From Plecoglossus altivelis (lineage: Eukaryota; Chordata; Actinopteri; Osmeriformes; Plecoglossidae): a stretch of 64,000 nt of DNA. The stretch covers positions 5,229,143-5,293,142 of the forward strand of contig BROE01000028.1 of assembly GCA_036571765.1 (NCBI GenBank). Reading direction: 5' to 3'. The notes beneath the pieces were generated by a model. That model was not told the origin of the DNA. It searched no databases and worked only from the letters and a program-made list of their open reading frames with translations. Both the position numbers and the translations under genes were made by a program. Numbering within the stretch: the stretch's first letter is position 1; every line of letters starts with the position of its first letter. Shown here piece after piece: positions 12,263-23,200 of this stretch.

Positions 12263-14532
12263 GGTTAGACAATATAGCCCCCTTGCATTTATAGTACTTT
12301 AAAGTTACCAGATTCCAACATGTAATTAAATAATGGACTAATGAATCAAGTGCACACATATCATAGTATACATTCAACGTGTCATGTTTATATTTTAGAG
12401 CAATTTAAATATGAAAGCGACATGGTTTGTGGAACCTACCTTTTAACATTCATGATCCCCCCCCCTCTAATTCATGACCAAATACACTGACTTAAAGTCA
12501 TAATATCTAAACATCGATAAACTTCCTTGCTTGACACTTTTATCATTCATAGTTCATAAAGACCTAATCTTAAGCCTTGAAGGTTCCGCTGCTTCTCCCT
12601 CAACCTGTCCCGCAGCATCTTTACAGAGTTTCTGAGTATCCTATTATAACATAGTCCATACTTAAATACATATGATGATCAGTTGAGCATCTAAAACAGA
12701 ACAGCAAAGCTGATGACTCCAAATGAACTGACATAGGCTTAATAGAACCTCACCTGAAGCCCTGGTGTCATTTCCTCAGCCTGCTCTTCATCTGTAGTGG
12801 TTTAATGCTGCCTTTTCTGATTACAATTTTCTTTTTGCAGATATTGCAGACTGTGCTATTTAGATATGATTAATCAGATAATGATTCATTGTATTTGAAT
12901 AACCAATACTTGTTCATATTGCCAACTTGTTTTTCCAGCACAAGCGATGCAATGACAGTCCTGTGAATTCGGTGGTCTCTCTTATTTCTCTACTGTGTGT
13001 AGGTTACACTCACAAATACAATCCTTAAACAGAATATTGATACACAAATGTCTTAGATCCACCGTTTATTGTGACTGTCATATTCCCAACTTAATCAAGA
13101 TTCTTCCTTAGGCTAACTAACATACTTAACTAACATATGACTATCCGTGCTGTACAGCCCTCATCATTAACCTTGGTTGGAAGATTACAGAAGTTAGTTT
13201 TAGCTGTAACAATTCCCGGGGTAACACATACTTCCAGTTAATATTTTCCACAGGAAAATCTGCATTTGAAAGCCTTGTCACTCAATACCCATGCTAATTT
13301 GTTCGTACGGCTTGTTATTTTGCCAACAAGCTTATGAACAAGCTTCGCTTGTCCCATTTTCTTTTTCTTAGGCGCATTTCAGATCTGCAAAACACAAAAA
13401 GGGCCAAACATATACATGTTGAAGAACAATAGGAATATGAAAATGTTTTGCTGCGGCCTCATATAGGGTATGTATTTGCAGACAGCCCTGATACACTGGC
13501 ATGTAGCTTCCTTGGCTTCTCAGACACACTGGTGACCAGTTTCAACTGACTCAAACATTAAAACAAAAAGAATTTCTCACACTTAAGACCTAGACCATTT
13601 ATTAATGTGACATGATGGCAAAAAAAAACCTAATTGCACATTGTTCATGCACTAATGCATTTAACAGGCATTTAACAGAATGACAAGCACATGAGGTGAC
13701 TAGCTGATCATGACAGTAGGAAGTCAACACAAGGACATAATGGGAGGTCATTGGTGTCACCCAGGCACAATGTTTGGGAAAAGGGACCACTTGGTTGCAA
13801 GCCCCAAGAGAAGGGAGTGTGGAACTCACATTAGACAACAGTATTTGCTTGTCAGAACATTACAGAAAATAAATGTATCTGGTCAAAATCATGCATGTTG
13901 TTCTCTTTCATACTGAAGTTGATTTATAGTTTTAATATCTACAGATCAAGGTCATTTGTGGAATTGTTGTGCATCACAACTGCACCCTCCGCATGCCTAA
14001 CAATAGCACAAAATGGCTGCTGCGATGATATTAAAGTGCTAACAAGAAGTACATTTTGCAACACATCTGAACAAATGAAAAAGAGTGAGTGATAGTAAGT
14101 GCAGTAGTGCTGGATTAGGGCATGCCCGTTGAGCTGGACTCACAGCTCTACTGTTCTCTAATAAAATACCCAACTGAGTCTAAACCTAGAATTACATTGT
14201 CTGGTTTTGTTTGTTTACATTCAAGACAATTAGAACAGCAATAATGCTACCATAATTTTGCCTTTATAATTAAGGGGAAGACTTTAATTCGGAGAGGTGT
14301 ATAGCTATTACCAGTCCTGATATAAACCTTCCTAAAATACTGTTGGTGTGGTTGCTTCCTGTAACCTTCATGTCTCTGAACTAGTTTGCTACTACCATGA
14401 CAGTGACTGAACTTGTTACGGTTATCGTTGAGGTGTAATTGAACTGTCTCTTCAATTCGCTGGTTGTCTAACCTTCATAAACCCCAAAATAATCTGACAA
14501 ATTACACTGTTCTAGTGCAGGTACACAGCATG
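12263..14532. other. Non-coding stretch downstream of hykk
   Basis: AT-rich sequence without a supportable coding exon. The part next to hykk (about 14280-14532) is its probable 3' untranslated region, read on the minus strand. Confidence 0.55.
14283..14288 (-). terminator. Possible polyadenylation signal of hykk (ATTAAA)
   Basis: On the minus strand this reads ATTAAA, the second commonest vertebrate poly(A) signal, about 245 nt past the hykk stop codon. It is a hexamer-level match only. Confidence 0.3.
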
Positions 14533-16257
14533 TTATTTCACACCTATGTTAGATTTGACATTCTCTGTGTACTGGGCAGCACCACAAAACCAGTTAGCCA
14601 CCACTTCCTTCTCGCCCAGTTCCCAGAGCCGGCAAAGATGGTGGATGCCTGTCTTCGCTGTGGTCATCAGGTACTCCTCGTTCTCAGGCTGTTGGATCAC
14701 GGCGTAACGAGCCAGAACAAGGGACTGGCAGAATCGGCAGAGTACCAACAGGTAGAGAGCCTCCTTCTCCGCCTCGTTGAGGGGGAAGACGCTCTCCCAG
14801 CCCGCCAGGACAGGGCCTCCTACGTCCAGGGGATTGGGGTTCTCTATCATCATGTACATGATGGTGATTGCCAGCTCAAACACATAATACCCGCTGCTCA
14901 TGTCGCCAAAGTCCAGGATCCCGGAGACCTCGTAGCCAGCTGAACCTTTAGGTTGAGCCAAGATGTTGTGGTCGTTAAAATCTCCATGATTGATACCTGA
15001 AACAAAAAGTCCAGTTCAAATTGATCCTGCAGATGCAGTCTGGGGTCATTTTCCACTGCAGTAAGATACTTAAGGAGGACATTTAATAACCTTTTTCTTT
15101 AGTCTTGAATACACATGACAGATGACATCTCAGTACAGCCTTCCTTCGTGACCTTGTGATCAACGTCAGTTGGTCATCATTACTAAAGACAGCTAGTTTA
15201 AAAACCTGAACTTATTTAAGGGTGTACTCACACTTCCGAAAATGATCTAGTTTGGGAATGATGCGCGTTTTGTACTGTTCCAGAACTGCCTTTACCACTT
15301 CCTGCACTGGTTCTCCATCCATTAAAGGGATGTAGGGTTCCAGGAGAGGAACACTGGACAGGCTCCAGATGAAGTTTTCCCTCTGAAGACTAGAAAGCTG
15401 AGGATGCTCCATCTGGTAAAATCAACCAAGAGTTCACCATTGAAAAAGAAACTTAACCGAGAACTTGTCGAAAGACTGCTGGTCAAACAGGTCCTTCAAT
15501 GAACGTGACTGTTTGGACACCGCATCACCGGATGGAACACTGTCAACTTTCATTCTCAGACCAGCCTGTAATGCCGGTGCCAACATTCTTGAATGGTTGA
15601 TGTAATCACACCTACCTCCTGCATGATTGTGTCTATCTTGGCAGCCATTTTGCCTACTTCGTACAGTACTTGCGGTGAGCAAGGGATCTTCGCAATGACG
15701 GTCCCAGGTAAATAAGTCAGCAGCCGGACAAGGTACTTCTGAATGCCAAACCCACAGTCTACCCGAGAATAGTTTGATATAATTTGATTTGGTTAACGTT
15801 ATATTTAACTGTACTCAAATATTTACTTGTACAAGTACTAGGAGAGGACATGCACCTATGTAGTGTGTTTACAGATGAAATGTGTTCATGTCAAATACGA
15901 TCCAGTTCTTGAGCAGTTAATATATATAACGCTGTGTGACTGGTCTTTCCTACCGATCTCTTCCAGACTCATGAGATGTCCTGTGCAGGTGGGAATAGCT
16001 GTCTGAGCAGGAAGACCCCGCTGGTGCAGAAAGGTCATGGCGTGGGTCTGCAGCTCCAGCAGAGTAGGGTTTTGACTGTCGGCAGAGTTCATCACCTTCA
16101 GCACGTACTCCCCACCTTCGGTGTCAGCCACTAAGAAGTTTTGATCGTCGTAGCTGGGAAGTGAGCGAATCAGCTTTGAGGTCAAGCCAAACACACGCTT
16201 CACCATTTCTGACACCTGTGGGTGACTAAGGTTCGGCTTGGAGTTCTTCGCTGACAT
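14533..16257 (-). CDS. hykk: Hydroxylysine kinase (HYKK/AGPHD1)
   Basis: Complete coding region in four exons on the minus strand: 16257-15954, 15758-15616, 15412-15232 and 14996-14533. All introns are GT/AG (195, 203 and 235 bp). The parts sum to 1092 nt, giving 363 aa plus TAA, close to the roughly 370 aa of mammalian HYKK. HYKK is a GTP-dependent kinase of 5-hydroxylysine in lysine/collagen catabolism, with an aminoglycoside-phosphotransferase (APH) fold. Seen here: an N-lobe with DDQNFLV and YVLKVMNS, the HRD-like catalytic loop HGDFNDHN (residues 213-220), split from CI by the last splice junction, and the metal-binding ILDFGD (236-241). MVTAKTG-like MTTAKTG and SRFCQSL-like CRFCQSL blocks follow. 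The chosen ATG lies six bases inside the exon after a good acceptor (tttatatcatcttgcag), so at least one upstream non-coding exon is expected but was not located. No disruption was seen. Confidence 0.96.
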
Positions 16258-17554
16258 TTGGCCTGCAAGATGATATAAATTTAGAAGACTTGACATGAGG
16301 CAGAGCACTTAAAGATTTTGTAAGCCTACCAAATGCAATTCAAGAAGAAAGAATGTGCTAATGAAGTGCACTTCCAAAAACCTGTTCAATTTAAAAACCT
16401 TTCTTCATAGATGTCTACCCAACCCACTAGTCACTATTGGAGATTCATTAATATGTTATCTTAAAAGCAAAGGTCAACATGAAAATTGCTGCTTTTTCTC
16501 TCCCTCTATAAAACCAAAAACACATGTTTCCAAATCCCATCTGATCTGCATTGTAGGCCGTTTTCTCATATGTCTCACAAGTTTCTCACATGTTAAAATG
16601 TAACACATCAACAAATATAGCGATTGTATTCACAGAATGTAAATAATGTTTTAATTTTAAACAAAATTGAAGTATGTTTGTCCGAGTGATTCGCGATTCT
16701 AACCAATGACTGTCCGTCAAAAGGCCAAATCAAATGCAAAATGTCAATGAAAATGATAACGTTCTGTCAAATGATACGCTTTGTTCCATTCTATATTTTG
16801 ATGGCGATACTGCTATAGCTAGCTACTTTGCTTTGGTCCAAAGTTCACACATATACGTCAACAACTGGGCCCATGTTCAAAAGCCACTTCAATATAATAT
16901 TAATTTTGCTATAATTCAATTGTCTCCTCGACCGTAAGCCTCTACAGGCATACGAAAGTGAGATGCGTGTTAGTCCATGTTTTGATATCAACAATAATGA
17001 ACGCAAAATATTTTATTTTTTCGCAGCTAGTCGCTTTGGATAAATGTAACTGCTAAATGAATAAAAGAGTCTATCTGCGTAAGCTCGTGTTATAACTTCG
17101 AGCAAACTTACGCAGTAGTTGTACTGTTACGATCAATGCTTCCTCTCAGGTCCAATGCTGCTGGGTTATTTAAAATGTTGCAGAAGCTAAGTAAGCAAAA
17201 GACAACGCGATGTTTGTTTTCAATGAGCTGCAGTCAAGGTACTAAAGTGTTTTAAGTTTGAGCTGGCCATTCGTGCAACATTTCCTTGCCTTTTTAACTG
17301 GGTCAATAAAGAGACTAATAAATAAACTTATTCGCTGACTTGTAACCACAAACTGTTAACGTACGCATGACCATTGTAGCTTGTTTCCTTCCAGTCTTAC
17401 TTCAAGCATTGCTTCTTCTTGGTGCTGGTAAGCCGGTGCGGTTGGCCCGCATGCCCCCCATGGTAAAAAGGGAGCACTTAGCCAGTTAGAGTGATTCCTG
17501 ATTTGCCGGCAATATAATCCAACAATCACAGATTTCTCCTGGGTGGTCTACAAA

Positions 17555-17665
17555 TTGTCTGGCCCCAGTCCAGGGTGTACCCTGCCTATGGCCTGAAAGC
17601 TACTGGGTTAGGCTCCAGTCACCCGTGCCCCTAAATGGGAATGAGCGGCACTGCATTCCCTCCTG
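17555..17665. repeat. Fragment of a dispersed fish repeat
   Basis: The run around CCAGTCCAGGGTGTACCCTG and GTTAGGCTCCAGTCACCC resembles a repeat seen in very high copy number in many teleost genomes. Recognition is from memory, the boundaries are approximate and the class is unassigned. Confidence 0.5.
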
Positions 17666-18139
17666 GGGATTAGCAGTAGACAATGTCTGGATCTTCAGAC
17701 ATACTATCTAACAGGAATGCAAAATCTAGGATGGTGTTATACCAGGAGACAAATCCACTCATTAAGCTGTTTCATGGGTGCCCCCCTCCCCTGGTACCCC
17801 CCCTGGAAGACCCACCCTCCAGTCACTGTCAAAGGTATGCTAAGCTACCGTTGTGGCATTCTGCATAAAAGATTGAAAACCATGCTAACAGGTAATACTC
17901 AATATGCCTGGACTGTCAAATTTTTCTTCTTGTATTGATATTCATATGCTGATTGATATATTGATTTTCATTTGCATTGTCAAGCTGGAGTCTCCACTTT
18001 AATGGAAACCAAACCGGTTTATTTGTTCTCTTCATTAAGGTAAGCCTCCTTTTCCCCACAGGTTTAGACAGAAATGAGGTCGGCTAGTCATCCTGTATAC
18101 AAGAACATCAAATAATGAATGAGGGTGACCCAGACAGTC

Positions 18140-18197
18140 ATGGCCATCGTTCATGAAATGGCCATCGTTCATGAAATGGCCATCGTTCATGAAATGG
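18140..18197. repeat. 18-bp tandem repeat, three copies
   Basis: The unit ATGGCCATCGTTCATGAA occurs three times without mismatch, followed by a four-base partial copy. The perfect identity suggests recent expansion. Confidence 0.95.
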
Positions 18198-19763
18198 TTT
18201 GACTATACCGATATTTGATTTTGATTTGTTTGCAACATTAACTGGTAGCTAAGCTCAGATATGCCAAGGTGATTTACGCACTAAGTGTCCTTGGGTCTTG
18301 AAGAGCCACGTAAGGGGGGGGGGGGGGGCAGACGTCTTTCTGCACATCGTCCTCCAACGAGAATAGGCGGTAAAATATCAGTACTGACAAATTCTGTATC
18401 GAGGTTAGCACTTCCACTTTGTCCCTGTTCCCTCGTCACTTTACCTAGATATTGTCATAGTTACCAGCACAGCCGGTGCTGTTCTGCGCTCCTGTCAATT
18501 TTCCAGCTCATGATCCGACGGGAAGTGACCTGCATCACTGTTGAAATTATAAATTCTCTAACGAATGTCCTGTAGTTGAATATAGGAATTTTGGGGCGGA
18601 CTATATCATGGTTGAATCTGTGAATGGTTCATTTGTGTGCATTTGTGCTTGTGTACCATGTGTGGGTGTGGCTTGTACTCTTGATTTTGTAGCCAAGCAG
18701 GCGTTGGGTCGAGCCGATTCAATTCAATTCAGACAACATGTCACAAGGAGTTTCTCCACAACGGACAGATGGAAAGAGAAAATGTCAGGTCGCCCACTGC
18801 TATGGCTGCGATTCCAACTCGCTATCCTCCAGCTGAAGGTGGAACGCCTCGACTTGTGTCTGGACTTCCTCAATGCCATCCTCCATCCCTCTTCTTTTCT
18901 CTACTTGATTCTTCTAATTGGCCTTGGATGGTCATCTCTCATAATCTCTCTTGAGAAGAGCACAAATCAGAATGAGACTGGAGTCATCCCAGTCCAAGTG
19001 GAGACATTTCACTTGGCTAATTTAAATTAAATGTCATCAAAAGGTGCATTGTTAACCATTAAATACTTATATAATAAAGTTTTATTAGGAAATAATGGTC
19101 ATGAAAATGACATTGATCACAAACAAATTCATTCCCAGGAAAAATGTGTACATACTGTATTTCCATTAGCAAAACTGATTTGTTCTTAAAAAAGGGTGTC
19201 ATTTAGAATGCAAATTATTATCAATTTTAATTCATTAACTTAATAGTTAAAAAAGCAAAGATTGGATGATATTTGTGAAAGAACACACATTTTACGGAAA
19301 CATTGGTTATGACTAATTGAATTAACTGCATTCAGCGGAATTCAGGCCTATTACTTGTGCACAAAGGCATTGTGGGTTTTCTGAAGTGTTTCTTTGGTCA
19401 GAGACTGGCATTGAAATAGCGGCGGACAGATGTAGTCTAGTTTTGACAAATCAAGTGTTGCTTTCACCTTACTCATTATTTAATTGTTCCATTTGACTCA
19501 ATACCTATTACCACGAAACATAACAACTAGATGATTGTTGTTGTTGTTGGATGTTATTATCCTTTGCATAATTTAGGTAACCATTGCAACCACTCTCTTG
19601 GATACATGTTTGCTATTCAGATGTACTATTAATTTGTAATAAAAGGGTCAGGCCATAAAATAAACTTTCTGTAAGACATCAGGTAAACATCATGTGGTAT
19701 ATGTTTTAGACAGTTTCTTCTGTGTGAATCATCAACCCACCATCGAGAGTGTGCTGACCAGCT

Positions 19764-19768
19764 GCATC
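19764..19768. repeat. 5-bp target-site duplication of the solo LTR (second copy 20219-20223)
   Basis: GCATC occurs immediately before and after the LTR, a perfect 5-bp duplication as made by LTR-retrotransposon integrases. Confidence 0.85.
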
Positions 19769-20218
19769 TGTCATGACAGAATCTCAGGAAGCAGATGCAG
19801 GTACTCAAAACTTTATTGTAGGCGTGACAAACTCAAACAGTCCCGAGCACAACAAGAGGCGGCGATTCAGGCTCGTGCAGGGACTCGATGGTCTTGAACA
19901 ATGCTGGTGCGGTGAGAGGCGGTAATCCAGAACCCGGGTGACGAACACTGGAAAACTAACGAGAAAGAACGGAACAGGAACACCACGAAGCTCACGGGAC
20001 AGGACCAAACTCCATCCTGCGTCAACAAACAATCCGACACTGGAACAGAGAACGAGGTGAGTATATATGCATGTGGGAATGAACCGCAGCTGTGAGTGAT
20101 GATGATGATCGCTATCAGCTGGGGGGGTGAAGACACGTGAGCGGGACAACGCTCCCTCACACATGAATAAACAAAGACACGTGACACAAGGGAGACAATG
20201 CATCTGACAACCGTGACA
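19769..20218 (-). mobile_element. Solo LTR of an LTR retrotransposon (probably Ty3/gypsy-like)
   Basis: On the minus strand the 450-bp element starts TGTCACGG and ends CATGACA, with the standard TG...CA termini. It is flanked by identical GCATC duplications. Internally it has a TATA-like ATATATA (near 20058 on the plus strand) and an AATAAAG poly(A) signal near its 3' end (plus-strand 19812-19818). It contains no gag or pol, so it is a solo LTR left by recombination between the two LTRs of a full element. The superfamily is inferred from length and the 5-bp duplication, which ERVs and others can share. Confidence 0.88.
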
Positions 20219-20706
20219 GCATCGCTGTCTGGTACAGGAACTGCACTGCAGCAGACCGCAAGACCATCCATCGAACAGTGAACACAGCTGCGAATATCAT
20301 CGGTGCCCCTCTCCCTTCCATCCTGGACATTTTCCATACACGATGCTCCAGCAAAGCTAATGGTATCGTTAAGGACCCCATTCACCCCTCCCACAGCCTC
20401 TTGCAGCCGCTACCATCAGGTAGATGATACCGGAGCATCAGAGCCGCTCTGCCAGACTGATCAACAGCTTCTTCCCAGGCTGTGAGAGCCCTGAACTCAT
20501 CCGGGCCTCTATGACTACTGACACATTAACTAAGACTATCAGAAAACTTGCACTAGTCACTCACCCATTGCACTATTCACTTTTCATACACACTGCTGTG
20601 TGTTCACAAACTGCACTAAAGACTTTGTAATAATATGTATCTATTATTCGCACATGTGCAATACTCTTTGCACATGCACATCGGTAAGTATTCGTAAAGT
20701 TTGTAT

Positions 20707-20771
20707 AGTTTGTATTTTTTTAGTTTTAGTTTGTATTTTTTTTAGTTATAGTTTGTATTTTTTTAGTTTTT
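20707..20771. repeat. T-rich tandem repeat of about 22 bp
   Basis: About three degenerate copies of a unit AGTTTGTATTTTTTTAGTTT, lying in the 3' tail of the LINE fragment and probably part of it. Confidence 0.8.
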
Positions 20772-21119
20772 GTATAGGGAAAATTGTTATGTTTATTTTA
20801 GATTGATTGTTGTTTGTCTGTACTTCTGTAGCACCTTGGCTTTGTGAGGCACGACATTTCGTCCCACTGTATGCACCCAGCCCCACTCAGTATGTTGCTT
20901 TGCACTTGCACTGGGCACAAAGGTTCATTTGAAACCCTACCAAGTGGAGATGGCCCGGCTGTCAACTGTATAGCAGCTAGCTACTATTTAAGAGAGATAC
21001 TATAGGTTAAACAGCATTTATAGGTCAAACAGTTCTACAAGGTTCCACCCTTGTCAAATTCATAGTTCTCCAGAGTATGACAATGCAGAGTACGTATCCA
21101 GGCAGTCTTCCTCCCCCTT

Positions 21120-21541
21120 TCTTCAATGCTGCATCAACCAGATCAACCGAATAGCCGAACTCTCCTCGCACTTGATGATCTAGATGAACCCTTCCTTCCG
21201 CCTGAGGGGTTCTTTCTTTACAGTCCATCTGCATATGGATGCACGCCAGTCCTGGAACATCTACAGCCTGTCCGTCCGTGGGAGCAGGATCTCTCCTTCA
21301 CTGTGGTTCTCCCCGAGGTTTCTAATTTTTCCCACAGGGTTTTTTAAAATAGTTTTTCCTCGCCGAGAACGAGGGACTAAGGACAGGGGATGTTCCAGGA
21401 CAGTCATCCAGTTGCTAAAATCATATGTACATTTTTATAATGTGGTTTTCTTTTTATTGACCAATGATGGAATGTTTGTCGTCCTTCGAGGCAACTGTTG
21501 TTGTGATTTTGGGCGTTACAAAAATAAATTGAATTGAATTG
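21120..21541 (+). mobile_element. 3' tail of a non-LTR retrotransposon
   Basis: A non-coding LINE tail recognised by blocks repeated at 53700-53900: CAGTCCATCTGCATAT, CATCTACAGCCTGTCCGTCC, GGATCTCTCCTTCACTGTGG and ACAGGGGATGTTC. It ends in AATAAATTGAATTGAATTGAA, a short-tandem 3' terminus typical of LINEs that lack a plain poly(A). It is 5'-truncated and has no intact coding part. The family is unassigned. Confidence 0.75.
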
Positions 21542-22066
21542 AACCTAACCATGGTGTCCTGCACCCCAGAAGCAAGCCACATCCATTCTAACTATCAGGA
21601 TTGTATTGAGCTTGATTTTTACTTCACACAACCTTTGGCCATACACAGCAACTTCATTATATTACCCCCTTTGATTGACAACAAACTCAGTTTCTCACCC
21701 CAGTAACCCATTCTGCACACCTACAGCAGGAATGCAATCAGAACTGGTGGGCTTTTCATAGTGGCCTTGGGATGAGGTAGAGAATCAAGCTGTGCTCCTC
21801 TGGTCAGGACAATGGTTTAATTTTGTATTTCTATTCACAAAGGCCTTCTAGGTTTCTGAAACAATTTTTTTCTATGTACTTCTCCCCCTAGAAGTACAGA
21901 GGGATGAACTGTCAATAATTCAAAAGATTTGAAAGTTTGACAAGGAAATAAGATGATGTAGGAGATGTGGATTGGGAGTTTTGGGCAAAAATCATGTCCC
22001 AAGTGTTGTTTAAGTGAAAGGAGAAAATAGGTTTGGTTGTCTGGTGAAGTGATGTTGCACTTGCAG

Positions 22067-22271
22067 CAGGGATGGGCACTCCAGGTCCTCAAGGGCCACT
22101 GTCCTGAAGGTTTTAGATTTAGGTTTCCCTGCTCTAGCATGCCTGATTCAAATGAAGAGGTCGTTATCAAGCCTCATGATGACCATTCATTAAAATCAGG
22201 TGTGCTAGAGCAGGGAAACATCTCAAACTTTCAGGACAATGGCCCTTGAGGACCAGGCGTGCCCACCCCTG
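22067..22271. mobile_element. Palindromic hAT-type non-autonomous element, copy 2
   Basis: Same family as the element at 12047. It starts CAGGGATGGGCACTCC and ends GCGTGCCCACCCCTG, with inverted halves. The 3' terminus is better preserved than in copy 1. The flanking 8-mers ACTTGCAG and CCTTAGAG agree at only 5 of 8 positions, so the duplication is decayed or uncertain. It lacks the 11-bp central segment of copy 1. Confidence 0.83.
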
Positions 22272-23152
22272 CCTTAGAGCAATGCGAATGATGAGGGATT
22301 GATTCAATGACACATACTGTGTGTAATGCAGTTGTGATAACAGTTTTTGTTATTCAACAAGCAGCCAATATCATGTTGTACCATTCTGAGCAACATTGTG
22401 TGGGCTCTTGCATCTGTATGTGTAAAACTTGTCTATGATCAGCTCTGCTAGGTTGTTTTCATTAGTATCAAATATCGTTAAAAACATTATTTTTTAACAA
22501 AGGTTGTGGTCTTCGATATGTTTTGAATATGATTTTTTATTGTATGCATGTCAAAAGCACATTTTAACAGGTTTCATCGCCTTTTTTCATTTGGTAGTTT
22601 ATGAGGAGTGCGTTATCAAACCTGCCACAATGTGTGTTTATAGTGACGGTTTTGCTGAAGGTTTTGGTGATTTCTAATCAATTGAAATTCTGGTTGAATA
22701 TACGAGTCCCACAATCAGCCACACAAAGCAGCCATGGGTGGTAAACTCTGGCCGGTAGTGGCTGTGAAGGTGTTGATGAAGCCAGTGGCCAACGAGCAAA
22801 TGAATCGTTAGTCAAGGGCAGGAGATTACACAAAATGCATCACTTGAGACTCGAGGCTCTAATGTGAATTTTGAGTACCTTCACACCTATTCGTTTGTTT
22901 GCTTGGTTTGTATCTGTGGATGAGTTGCTACCTTGCTGCATTTTTCAAGTCTGTTTAGTGTTAACACGGTCCTTTTTTAAGCATACTACCGTTTGTAGAA
23001 AAAATAAAAAACAAAAACAAACAATTGATGTTTTGTAAAAACAATGATTTACACAGAGATCATATTTTGTGGTTTTTCGAAAGATTAGCCACAATAGTTA
23101 AGTTGTTACCATCTCCAGTGCCTTCCCATTGCGGTCCTGTGTTTGTATGTCT

Positions 23153-23200
23153 GTTTGTGTGTGTGTGTATTGGTTGTGTGTGTGTGTGTGTGTGGGGGGG
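23153..23200. repeat. (GT)n with adjoining G run
   Basis: An imperfect GT array interrupted by ATTGGT and followed by seven Gs. Confidence 0.88.

Larger units (their letters stand above)
16263..19727. other. Non-coding stretch upstream of hykk
   Basis: It should hold the hykk promoter and first untranslated exon, which could not be placed. It also carries a G homopolymer near 18313-18328, a short tandem repeat at 18140 and a dispersed-repeat fragment near 17560. An open frame at 18608-19030 (140 codons) has no recognisable domain and is not called as a gene. Confidence 0.5.
19728..20890 (+). mobile_element. 5'-truncated non-LTR retrotransposon (L2/Rex-like), split by a solo LTR
   Basis: This is the C-terminal end of a reverse transcriptase ORF plus its 3' tail. 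The left piece (about 19728-19768) encodes PTIESVLTSCI. The right piece (from 20224) resumes as AVWYRNCTAADRKT and continues with IIGAPLPSILDIFHTRC and PSHSLLQPLPSGR, with stops and frameshifts. Removing the LTR and one duplication joins the two halves in frame, which shows the order of events: LINE first, LTR later. The 3' tail (to about 20890) includes a T-rich tandem repeat and ends near TTTCGTCCCACTGTATGC. Boundaries are approximate. Confidence 0.82.

Noticed and set aside
18608..19030. A 140-codon open frame on the plus strand; another frame in it reads KRKCQVAHCYGCDS, faintly like the start of a THAP zinc domain.
   Set aside because: No full THAP spacing or following conserved residues could be found, frames disagree, and the hydrophobic segment in the long frame looks like chance composition. 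It may be a transposon relic, but this is not supportable.
19805..20394. Minus-strand open frames of 132 and 175 codons across the solo LTR.
   Set aside because: They lie within the LTR and cross its edge into the LINE fragment; LTRs do not code for protein and no domain is visible.
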